Origin: JAWVZU01 sp033722075
GTDB lineage: Bacteria; Pseudomonadota; Gammaproteobacteria; Xanthomonadales; SZUA-38
Assembly: GCA_033722075.1 (NCBI GenBank)
Contig: JAWVZU010000113.1
Location: forward strand, 1 to 11,713
Length of the DNA stretch: 11,713 nucleotides
Direction of reading: 5' to 3'
The position numbers were made by a program, and so were the translations under genes. The notes beneath the pieces are model-generated. The model was given only the letters and a program-made list of their open reading frames with translations. It was not told the DNA's origin and ran no database searches. Below are positions 1 to 6,508 of this stretch, in pieces. Numbering within the stretch: position 1 is the stretch's first letter; every line of letters starts with the position of its first letter.

Positions 1-190
1 GTTCGCCGACCCATTCCCGCATCAGCCGCGTGTTCACGAGACGTTTCACCCGGTTGCCGGACAGGAAATAAACCGCCCATGCGCAGTCCGCCGGATCGCC
101 TCGTTGGAAGTAATCGACCATTGCCGCGACCTTGCGGTTGGTCGAGGTGGTCTGGTCGAGTTCCCGGAACAATGCGCTGAAGTCACGCAT
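1..190 (-). CDS. ATP-dependent DNA ligase, N-terminal fragment
   Basis: This is the first 63 codons of a gene that continues beyond the left edge. The translation begins MRDFSALFRELDQTTSTNRK and goes on through a WAVYFLSG segment near residues 38-45. This resembles the N-terminal DNA-binding helical domain of the ATP-dependent ligases that occur beside the ligase-associated exonuclease. The catalytic KxDG lysine would lie outside the window, so ligase activity cannot be checked here. The ATG at 190-188 lies inside the last codons of the upstream exonuclease gene (8-nt overlap, ATGCGTGA), which implies one transcript and translational coupling. A weak GGGAAG lies about 9 nt upstream. In related bacteria the cassette continues with a large Lhr-like DEXH helicase and a metallophosphoesterase, which could follow off the edge. 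The family call rests on the N-terminal pattern plus the neighbour. Confidence 0.8.
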   Translation of the reverse strand, partial: MRDFSALFRELDQTTSTNRKVAAMVDYFQRGDPADCAWAVYFLSGNRVKRLVNTRLMREWVGE

Positions 191-1175
191 CGCTACGCGC
201 TTCCCTGAGTCGCTCCGCGGACAGACCCATTTCCTCGTTGAGATAGCGGACCAGGATCTCGGCCTGGCCGTGCATGCAGATGATTCGCCTCGCCCCGGTT
301 TCGCGAATGGTGCGAATCAGGCCCGGCCAGTCGGCATGGTCGGAGAGGACAAAGCCCCGGTCGTAGCCACGGCGCCGCCGGTTTCCGCGGATCCGCATCC
401 AGCCCGAAGCGAAGCCGGTTGAACAGCCGGCGAAGCGGCGCATCCAGGGCGTTCCGGCTGCCGAGGGTGGGGCGATGATCAGTTCTCCCTTGAACTCATG
501 GCCACGTTTTTCGCCGGAAACCGGCGCAGTCTCCGGCAGTGCCACACCGGCCCTGCGGTAGCAATCTACCAGCGGCACCATCGCGCCATGCACGTAGACC
601 GGGCGATCCAGCGCCCCGGCCAGTTCCGCGAGCAGCCGCTGGGCTTTTCCCAGCGCGTAGCAGAAGAGGACTGCCGGTCGGTCCGCTGCGCGAGCTTCCT
701 CCCACCAGGCCAGTACTTCCTGCGCCACCTGCGGCGTATCCGGCCAGCGGTAGGCGGGCAGGGCGAAGGTGGACTCGGTGACGAACACGTCGCAACGGAC
801 CGGTTCGAAATCATCGGCGGTCGGGTCCGGTGCCCGCTTGTAGTCCCCGGACACAACCCAGACCTGCTTGCCGTCATCGATTCGTACCTGCGCCGAGCCG
901 AGAATGTGGCCTGCCGGATGCAGGCTTACCGACACGTCGCCCAGTTCGAACGATTCGCCGTAGCCGACCGGCGAGTAGTCCTGGTCGGAACCGAGGCGAT
1001 GCTCGAGTATCGAAAGCGACTTCTCGCTCGTCCAGTAGCGCCTCGAGCCGGATCGCGCATGGTCGGCGTGCCCGTGGGTCACGATCGCCCGGTCGACCGG
1101 GCGCATCGGATCGATGTGGAAATCGCCGGCGGGGCAGTAGAGGCCGGCGGGGCTTGGCACGATCAGGTCTTGCAT
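183..1175 (-). CDS. Ligase-associated DNA-damage-response exonuclease (beta-CASP metallo-beta-lactamase fold)
   Basis: This 330-aa protein is a predicted two-metal DNA nuclease of the metallo-beta-lactamase/beta-CASP superfamily. Visible motifs are HGHADH at residues 34-39 (metal motif 2), PAGHILGSAQ at 87-96 (motif 3), SGDYKR at 109-114 (motif 4), TEST at 133-136 (motif A), LSDHADW at 277-283 and MHGQ at 301-304 (C-terminal metal and beta-CASP motifs). All metal-binding positions appear intact and the length is normal for the group. The beta-CASP insert lies roughly between residues 140 and 275. The gene is first in a minus-strand cassette and overlaps the ATP-dependent ligase start by 8 nt, so nuclease and ligase are probably made together for DNA end processing. 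No good Shine-Dalgarno precedes the ATG, but the next in-frame Met lies past the N-terminal strand. The family name comes from known gene association; the biochemical role is inferred. Confidence 0.9.
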   Translation of the reverse strand: MQDLIVPSPAGLYCPAGDFHIDPMRPVDRAIVTHGHADHARSGSRRYWTSEKSLSILEHRLGSDQDYSPVGYGESFELGDVSVSLHPAGHILGSAQVRIDDGKQVWVVSGDYKRAPDPTADDFEPVRCDVFVTESTFALPAYRWPDTPQVAQEVLAWWEEARAADRPAVLFCYALGKAQRLLAELAGALDRPVYVHGAMVPLVDCYRRAGVALPETAPVSGEKRGHEFKGELIIAPPSAAGTPWMRRFAGCSTGFASGWMRIRGNRRRRGYDRGFVLSDHADWPGLIRTIRETGARRIICMHGQAEILVRYLNEEMGLSAERLREARSDA

Positions 1176-1252
1176 GGCCCAAAAGCTACCGCATGGCGGT
1201 GAACGGCCCGTAGATCCCCGCCGGCCGGCGCATCTGCTATTCTGCTTTGAGG
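1176..1252. promoter_or_regulatory. Divergent intergenic region between exonuclease and diguanylate cyclase
   Basis: This 77-nt spacer must hold promoters for both divergent genes. It contains a short inverted repeat, ACCGC-ATG-GCGGT, at 1188-1200 that could be an operator or chance. A possible plus-strand -10 box, TATTCT, lies at 1238-1243, only 9 nt before the cyclase ATG. I see no matching -35 box and no ribosome-binding site at a useful distance for either gene. No functional site is certain here. Confidence 0.3.
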
Positions 1253-2572
1253 ATGGATGGGGTCCACGACATCGACTGTTCGCGCGCCGAGATCCTGGTG
1301 GTCGACGACACCCGGACCAACCTCGAGATCATGGCGGCGATCCTCCGCGAGGAGGGCTACGGAGTGACGCTGGCCCCGGACGGCAAAAAGGCCCTCGAAC
1401 TCGCGCCAGAGCTTGAGCCCGACCTCATTCTGCTGGACGTCATGATGCCGGGCATCGACGGTTTCGAGACCTGCCGGCGACTCAAGGCCATGGAATCGAC
1501 CCGCGAGATCCCGGTGATCTTCGTCACCACGAGGACTCAGCAGGAGCATATCGTCGAGGGATTCGACGCCGGGGCCATCGACTACATCGGCAAGCCGATT
1601 CAGCCAGCGGAGGTGTGTGCCCGCGTCCGGGCTCATGTGCGCAACCAGTTCCTGCTCAAGCTCATCAAGGATTACGAGGCCCGTCACCGCTGCATCATCA
1701 ACGAGGTTTCCGACGCCCTGATCACGCTGGTCCCGCCCGGGACCATCGAGTCGGCCAATCCCGCAGCCCTGTTCCTGTTCGGGTACTCGCTGAGGTCGAT
1801 GATCGGCATGCCCCTGACCGAGCTGATGCTCCCCGAGTATCACTCTCTGTGCGAGCGGTTTTTTGCCGAGGAGGCCGACCGGGAGAGCGGCGAGGAGACC
1901 CATGGCCTGGCGCCGGTCGAGGTGGTCGGGCAAAGACGTGACGGTTCGACCGTGCCGCTGGATTTCTCGATCCAGCGGCTCAGTCTCTCCGAGCCGCTTT
2001 ATGTGTGCCTGATGCACGACCTGACGATCCACAAGAACATCATCAACGAGTTGCAGCGGGTCTCCAACCTGGATCGGCTCACCAACATCGCCAACCGGCG
2101 ACGCTTCGAGACGGTGTTCGAGCGGGAGTGGCTGCAGGCCGCCAAGCGGGGTACCAGCCTGTCGCTCGTTCTGCTGGATATCGACTATTTCAAGACCTAT
2201 AACGACCAGTACGGGCACCGTGCCGGTGATTCCTGCCTGCAGGAGGTCGCCCGCGCAATCGCCGATTCGGTCACTCATCGCTCCGACCTGGCGGCCCGCT
2301 ATGGGGGAGAGGAGTTTGTCCTCGTGCTCGCCGATACGGATGGCAAGGGCGCCCGCACGGTCGCGGAGAATGCGCTCCGGCGGGTGGCCGAGCTGGAGAT
2401 TCCTCATGCCGAGTCCATGGCCCGGGACGTGGTGACCGTAAGTGCCGGAGTGGCGACCGTGCGGCCGCGGGATGGCGGGTCGCCGGAGGGACTCGTCGAC
2501 GCGGCGGATCAGGCTCTCTATCAGGCGAAATCGGCCGGACGGAATCGGATCGAAGTCGCCGCCGAGACCTGA
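1253..2572 (+). CDS. Diguanylate cyclase response regulator (REC-PAS-GGDEF)
   Basis: This cytoplasmic protein is predicted to make c-di-GMP from two GTP when its receiver is phosphorylated. I chose the ATG at 1253 (439 aa); an in-frame TTG at 1247 would add two residues. Numbered from the TTG, the receiver covers about 15-135, with acidic pair D20/D21, phospho-acceptor D64 in LLDVMMPG, T94/T95 and K116 in GKP. A PAS-like domain covers about 145-262. The GGDEF domain runs from LDRLTN at 275 to the end, with RYGGEEF at 351-357 as an intact catalytic A-site. The usual RxxD inhibitory site is degenerate: the four residues five before GGEEF read HRSD. No transmembrane segment is seen. No partner kinase is adjacent in the same operon; the convergent histidine kinase is 13 nt away, but any partnership is speculative. 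A Shine-Dalgarno at normal spacing is lacking, since GAGG directly abuts the ATG. Confidence 0.93.
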   Translation: MDGVHDIDCSRAEILVVDDTRTNLEIMAAILREEGYGVTLAPDGKKALELAPELEPDLILLDVMMPGIDGFETCRRLKAMESTREIPVIFVTTRTQQEHIVEGFDAGAIDYIGKPIQPAEVCARVRAHVRNQFLLKLIKDYEARHRCIINEVSDALITLVPPGTIESANPAALFLFGYSLRSMIGMPLTELMLPEYHSLCERFFAEEADRESGEETHGLAPVEVVGQRRDGSTVPLDFSIQRLSLSEPLYVCLMHDLTIHKNIINELQRVSNLDRLTNIANRRRFETVFEREWLQAAKRGTSLSLVLLDIDYFKTYNDQYGHRAGDSCLQEVARAIADSVTHRSDLAARYGGEEFVLVLADTDGKGARTVAENALRRVAELEIPHAESMARDVVTVSAGVATVRPRDGGSPEGLVDAADQALYQAKSAGRNRIEVAAET

Positions 2573-2585
2573 TACCGGAACGGCC

Positions 2586-3896
2586 CTAGGCGGGGACCGT
2601 GATCGAGACCGCTACGCCTCCCTGCGCCCGGTTTCTGATGCCCAGCGTGCCGTTGTGGGCTTCGACGATTTCCCGGCACAGGGAGAGACCGATCCCGCTT
2701 CCTTCCCGCTTGGTGGAATAGAAGGGCACCAGGGCCTGCCCCAGGGTATGTGGATTCATCCCCTGGCCGCGGTCGGCGACCTCGATCCGGAAACCGCCGC
2801 CCACCGCGCGGCAGGAGACGGTGATCTCATCCGGATCACTGCCGGCCTCCACCGCGTTCTTCAGCAGGTTGATCAGGACCTGTTCGAACTGGGTCCGGTC
2901 CAACCGGCCCGGCTGTTCCGGCAGGGGGCGGATCAGCTCGAACGCGTGGGTATCCCCCAGGCCGGCAAAGAAATCCGCCCAGTCGATCTCTTCGAGCTGG
3001 GGCTCGGGAAGCCGGGCGAACTCGGCGTAGCGATCTATGAACCCGGCGAGGTGGCGGGCCCGGTCCGCAACGGAGGCCAGTGCCTTGTCGAGGCGCTGGA
3101 CATCTCCGCGCTGCGCCAGAGTACGGCTCGAGTGCGCCAGGGACGTGATCGGAGCGACCGAGTTGTTCAGTTCGTGGCTGATCACGCGGATGACCTTCTT
3201 CCAGGTGGCGACTTCCTGGCGGTTCAGTTCTCGGGTCAGGCGTTGGATCAGGAACAGTCGATGGACCCTGGCGTTCAGGCGGAAGTCCTTGTGGGTCAAC
3301 AGGTACGTCTGGCGTTCGCCCGCCTCGGAATCCTCGACGCCGAACAGCCCGTCCTGGGCGGCTTCGAGAGCGGCCGCGGCCTCCTCGGGCTGACCGGCGA
3401 CCAGTTCATCCCAGGCGAGACCTTCCAGCTTGCGGCCCTGGGCAAGGATGCGGCGTGCAGCGGCGTTGGAATAAATGACCCGGTCACGCGGATCGATCAG
3501 CACCATCGCGACCGGCGTGGCCTGTATGACCGTATCTAGCAACAATTCGCGCTGGTGAAGGTCCTGGCGCTCGCGGCGCAGCACTTCACCCACTTCGTTG
3601 TAGGCGGAGATCAGTTCGTCGATCTCGTCAGCGCCCCCTTTCTTGACGCTGATGGCAAAATCGCCGTCCGCCAGGCCATCGACCGCCGTGGCGAGTCCGC
3701 GCAGCCGGGCGCGGATCGGGCCGGTCCAGGCGCGGGATACGGTCAGGGCGAGCACCAGCCCGACCACGATTCCCGCCCATGCCGCAATGTCCCAGCGCCC
3801 GGTCCATGCACCCAGGCCGGCGGTCACCGCGGCAGTCAGCGCCATGGCCAATCCGCTCAGCGCAGCCAGTCGTCCCTCGAGGGAGGTGAGTTTCAT
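2586..3896 (-). CDS. NtrY-like membrane sensor histidine kinase
   Basis: This 436-aa kinase is the presumed partner of the NtrC-type regulator encoded just upstream. Two hydrophobic segments, about residues 10-30 and 36-55, form a hairpin with only about five residues between them, so there is almost no periplasmic sensor domain. A HAMP-like linker follows (about 56-110), then a PAS domain (about 116-225). The dimerisation H-box is ISHELNNSVAPI, with phospho-acceptor H241. The ATPase domain has N-box N347 (LLKNAVEAG), DRGQGM at 375-380 and GSGIGL at 399-404, all intact. The HELNNS pattern is typical of NtrY-type kinases. The gene is last in the six-gene export operon, 57 nt after the regulator stop. 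No strong Shine-Dalgarno precedes the ATG. The signal is probably sensed in or near the membrane or by the PAS domain, which is inference. The stop is 13 nt from the convergent cyclase stop, with no clear terminator between. Confidence 0.93.
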   Translation of the reverse strand: MKLTSLEGRLAALSGLAMALTAAVTAGLGAWTGRWDIAAWAGIVVGLVLALTVSRAWTGPIRARLRGLATAVDGLADGDFAISVKKGGADEIDELISAYNEVGEVLRRERQDLHQRELLLDTVIQATPVAMVLIDPRDRVIYSNAAARRILAQGRKLEGLAWDELVAGQPEEAAAALEAAQDGLFGVEDSEAGERQTYLLTHKDFRLNARVHRLFLIQRLTRELNRQEVATWKKVIRVISHELNNSVAPITSLAHSSRTLAQRGDVQRLDKALASVADRARHLAGFIDRYAEFARLPEPQLEEIDWADFFAGLGDTHAFELIRPLPEQPGRLDRTQFEQVLINLLKNAVEAGSDPDEITVSCRAVGGGFRIEVADRGQGMNPHTLGQALVPFYSTKREGSGIGLSLCREIVEAHNGTLGIRNRAQGGVAVSITVPA

Positions 3897-3931
3897 GCAG
3901 CGGAAGTCTACTCCGAATGGGAACCGAATTG

Positions 3932-3947
3932 GCCGGGCACTCCCGGC
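3932..3947 (-). other. Small GC hairpin in the regulator-kinase gap
   Basis: GCCGGG-CACT-CCCGGC forms a perfect 6-bp stem with a 4-nt loop inside the 57-nt gap between the response regulator and kinase genes. It has no T-tract on the minus strand, so it is not a classic terminator. It could tune kinase expression relative to the regulator or stabilise an mRNA end. A direct repeat, CCGAAT at 3913-3918 and 3924-3929 (11-nt period), sits beside it. Function is unproven. Confidence 0.3.
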
Positions 3948-3953
3948 ACCGGA

Positions 3954-5276
3954 TCATTTGTCGATGCCGTGCTTTTCCATCCGGCGATACAGTGCCTGGC
4001 GACTCAGGTTCAGTGCCCGGGCGGCCTTGGCGATGACGCCGTCGGCATCTTCGAGGGCTTGCCGGATATCTTCGGCGCCGGGTCCTTCGTCGTCCATGTC
4101 CGACGCCTCCAGGCCCAGATCGGAAGGCTGAATGGTCGAGGTGTCGGCCAGGAGCACCGCGCGGCGCACCATGTTCTCGAGTTCGCGCACGTTGCCGGGC
4201 CAGTCGTGGGCGGTCAGCGCCCGTTCTGCGGCCGGGGAGAACCGGTAGCCATCGGCCAGGAAGTGAGCGGCCAGGGGCAGAATGTCCGCGGGACGGGTCG
4301 CCAGCGGCGGGATATCAATAGGAATGACATTCAGCCGGTAGTAGAGGTCTTCGCGGAACCGGCCCTCCGCCACGGCACGATCGAGGTCCGTATTGGTGGC
4401 GCTGATCACCCGCACGTGCACCTTGCGGGTCTTGCTGGAGCCTAGCCGTTCGAACTCGCCGGTCTGCAACACCCGCAGCAGCTTCATCTGTCCCTCCGGC
4501 GGCAGGTTGCCCATCTCGTCCAGGAACAGCGTGCCGCCGTCGGCCGCCTCGAACCGGCCTTCCCGGGCCTTGTTGGCCCCGGTGTAGGCGCCCGCTTCGG
4601 CGCCGAACAGCTCTGCCTCGATGAGGTTCTCCGGCAGGGCCCCTGCATTCACCGTCACGAACGGACCGGAGCGCACCGATGAGTTGGCCTGGATCACCTC
4701 GGCGACCTTCTGCTTTCCCGAACCGTTCGGTCCGGTGATCAGGACCGGAACGTCCGCGCGCGCAACGCGTGTCGCGATGGTCAGGACCTGGTGCATGGCC
4801 TCCGAAGCGTAGACGATTCCGCACAGGTCGAATTTTTCCGCGAGCGCGCGTCGAGAGGAGTCGAATTTTTCCCGGCGTTCCCGGTTCGCCCGCTTCTCGG
4901 CCCGCAGGTCCAGCAGGTTGCGCACGGTGGTGAGCAGCCGCACATCGTCCCAGGGCTTGGACAGGTAGTCGGCCGCCCCCGACTTGACCAGTTCGACAGC
5001 CTGCTCCAGGTGGGTCCAGGCGGTCAGCAGGATGATCGGCAGGTCCGGATCCAGCTCCCGCAGCTCGCGGAACAGCGCCACGCCTTCCTCGCCGGAAGTC
5101 GTGTCCGAACTGAAGTTCATGTCCTGGATGACCAGGTCGATCGTTCCGGTGCGAACGATTTCTACGCCTGCTTCGGGATCGGCAGCAGTCGCAACGTCCA
5201 GGCCGTTGACGTCAAAGAGCAGCTCGAGGGCGTCCCGGACGCCCTCGTTGTCATCGATGATCAATAGCTTCGGCAT
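3954..5276 (-). CDS. Sigma-54-dependent NtrC-family response regulator
   Basis: This 440-aa bacterial enhancer-binding protein should hydrolyse ATP to open promoters bound by sigma-54 RNA polymerase. The receiver (about 1-122) has D8/D9, phospho-acceptor D52, T85 and K107, with an enlarged loop after D52 (NFSSDTTSGEEG). The AAA+ domain (about 150-375) has Walker A GPNGSGKQ at 182-189, the sigma-54 contact loop GAYTGA at 229-234, and Walker B GTLFLDE at 248-254. The C-terminus (about 405-440) is a Fis-type helix-turn-helix (IAKAARALNLSRQALYRRM). The Walker A departs from the usual GESGTGKE but keeps GxxGxGK. I place the start at MPKLLIIDD, 16 nt after the permease stop; the open frame extends upstream to 5336, but that part overlaps the permease gene and does not look like receiver sequence. 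It is phosphorylated, presumably, by the kinase encoded next. Likely targets are its own operon, judging from a palindrome upstream of the adaptor gene (inference). Confidence 0.94.
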   Translation of the reverse strand: MPKLLIIDDNEGVRDALELLFDVNGLDVATAADPEAGVEIVRTGTIDLVIQDMNFSSDTTSGEEGVALFRELRELDPDLPIILLTAWTHLEQAVELVKSGAADYLSKPWDDVRLLTTVRNLLDLRAEKRANRERREKFDSSRRALAEKFDLCGIVYASEAMHQVLTIATRVARADVPVLITGPNGSGKQKVAEVIQANSSVRSGPFVTVNAGALPENLIEAELFGAEAGAYTGANKAREGRFEAADGGTLFLDEMGNLPPEGQMKLLRVLQTGEFERLGSSKTRKVHVRVISATNTDLDRAVAEGRFREDLYYRLNVIPIDIPPLATRPADILPLAAHFLADGYRFSPAAERALTAHDWPGNVRELENMVRRAVLLADTSTIQPSDLGLEASDMDDEGPGAEDIRQALEDADGVIAKAARALNLSRQALYRRMEKHGIDK

Positions 5277-5292
5277 GGCGCAAGGATAATCC

Positions 5293-6495
5293 CTAGACCG
5301 TTCGGGTTGCGACTGCCGGTGGGACCCGCGATGCACGCCGCGCCGGGCCGAGGGCGGAACCGATCCCCAGGGTCCAGATCAGCACCAGGCCGATGGGAAT
5401 GTAGATCCAATCCAGCCGCTCCATGTCGAAGCTGTGCACCATCCAGTAGTTGAGGCCCACGGTCATGGCGAGACCCAGGGTCAGGCCGATGGAGGTGATG
5501 AGCCAGTTCTCGACCAGGAAGTAGCGCACCACGTGGAAACGTTGTGCACCAAGCGCGCGGCGGGTGCCGATCTGCTTGGTTCGCTGGTTGACCAGGAAAC
5601 TCACCAGGCCGACGATGCCCAGCCCGGTGACGATGATCAGCAGGCCCATGACGGTCGAAAGGACCACCGCCATGGTCCGGTCCGAGTTGTAGCTGTTGGC
5701 GCGGTATTCCTCCAGCGTACGCATGCGGCGCAGGATGCGTTGCGAATCAGCCTGCGCCAGGGCTTCCTCGACCAGCGGCATCAGTTCGTCGCGTTTGCCC
5801 GGCTCAGTCCGGATCATATAGCGGACATAGCCGTCCAGCAGCAGGCCCGGCACCAGAAACACGCGCTCCACGCCGCTCCACCCGAGCCAGGATCCCTGCA
5901 TCTTTCTCAGGATGCCGACGACCTCGACCGGGTCCTCGCCGGGGTAGATCAGCTTGCCCAGGGCGTCATCGTCCGGAAAGAGTTCGTCGGCCAGCGCCTG
6001 GGTGATGATCCCGACCTGTGGAAGCTTGGAGTCGTTGCGGCCGCGGATGTAGAGCTCCGTTGGGTCGAAATCCCGTCCCTTGGCCAGCTCAACCCCCAGC
6101 GTCTCCAGTCCCTGCTCGTCCATGAAGTAGAGATTCGCGGTAATGCTGGCCTGCTCGCGATCGGGGCTCGGCCGCAGGCCTTCGCCCCAGCCGCCGCCGG
6201 ACAGCGGGTAGGAGTTCGTCGTCGTCGCTGCCACCACGCCCGGGATCGAGCGAATGACCTCCAGGTCCCGCCAGGTCGCGCTTTCTTCGTCGTATTCGGA
6301 ACCAATCGGCTGGCTGTCGATGGTGAAGATGTTCGCCACGTCCATGCCCGTATCCCGGGTCATGGTCTCGATCCGCTGGTAGACGATGAACGCGCCGTTG
6401 CAGAGGATGGCCATGGTCACGGCAATCTGCAGGGCCACCAGCGCGGCCCCCAGGTGGTTGCGCATCAGCGCGCTCAGAATCGGTCTGATTTCCAT
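5293..6495 (-). CDS. FtsX/MacB-family ABC transporter permease (second permease)
   Basis: This 400-aa inner-membrane permease has the four-helix MacB/FtsX topology. TM1 is about residues 14-40, followed by a large periplasmic MacB-PCD-like domain (about 45-270). TM2-TM4 lie about 276-302, 328-350 and 363-385. The conserved cytoplasmic signature after TM2, RTKQIGTRRALGA (305-317), is the ATPase-coupling region of this family. It has no ATPase domain, so it must pair with the separate ATPase encoded two genes upstream, probably as a heterodimer with the first permease. The family uses ATP hydrolysis for mechanotransmission across the periplasm rather than moving substrate through the membrane. 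The ATG follows an AGAGGA ribosome-binding site that overlaps the first permease's TAG stop, with 11 nt between genes. Substrate is unknown; peptides, antimicrobials or lipid-linked molecules are possible from the family. Confidence 0.9.
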   Translation of the reverse strand: MEIRPILSALMRNHLGAALVALQIAVTMAILCNGAFIVYQRIETMTRDTGMDVANIFTIDSQPIGSEYDEESATWRDLEVIRSIPGVVAATTTNSYPLSGGGWGEGLRPSPDREQASITANLYFMDEQGLETLGVELAKGRDFDPTELYIRGRNDSKLPQVGIITQALADELFPDDDALGKLIYPGEDPVEVVGILRKMQGSWLGWSGVERVFLVPGLLLDGYVRYMIRTEPGKRDELMPLVEEALAQADSQRILRRMRTLEEYRANSYNSDRTMAVVLSTVMGLLIIVTGLGIVGLVSFLVNQRTKQIGTRRALGAQRFHVVRYFLVENWLITSIGLTLGLAMTVGLNYWMVHSFDMERLDWIYIPIGLVLIWTLGIGSALGPARRASRVPPAVATRTV

Positions 6496-6502
6496 AACTT
6501 TG

Positions 6503-6508
6503 TCCTCT
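6503..6508 (-). promoter_or_regulatory. Ribosome-binding site overlapping a stop codon
   Basis: AGAGGA on the minus strand lies about 7 nt before the second permease ATG and includes part of the TAG stop of the first permease (6509-6507). A ribosome ending the first gene would sit directly on the second gene's start signal, favouring coupled translation and equal amounts of the two permeases. Confidence 0.7.

Noticed and set aside
1163..2407. 414-aa open frame on the minus strand opposite the diguanylate cyclase
   Set aside because: It is an antisense shadow in GC-rich DNA with no recognisable domain; the opposite strand encodes a complete REC-PAS-GGDEF protein.
2573..2585. Bidirectional terminator between the convergent cyclase and kinase genes
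   Set aside because: Only 13 nt separate the stops, and I find no stable hairpin with a T-tract, only the short palindrome CCTAGG.
2442..3539. 365-aa plus-strand open frame over the kinase gene
   Set aside because: It is a codon-bias shadow of the histidine kinase with no domain or ribosome-binding site.
5277..5336. 20-residue extension of the response regulator
   Set aside because: It overlaps the permease C-terminus, while receiver homology begins exactly at MPKLLIIDD.
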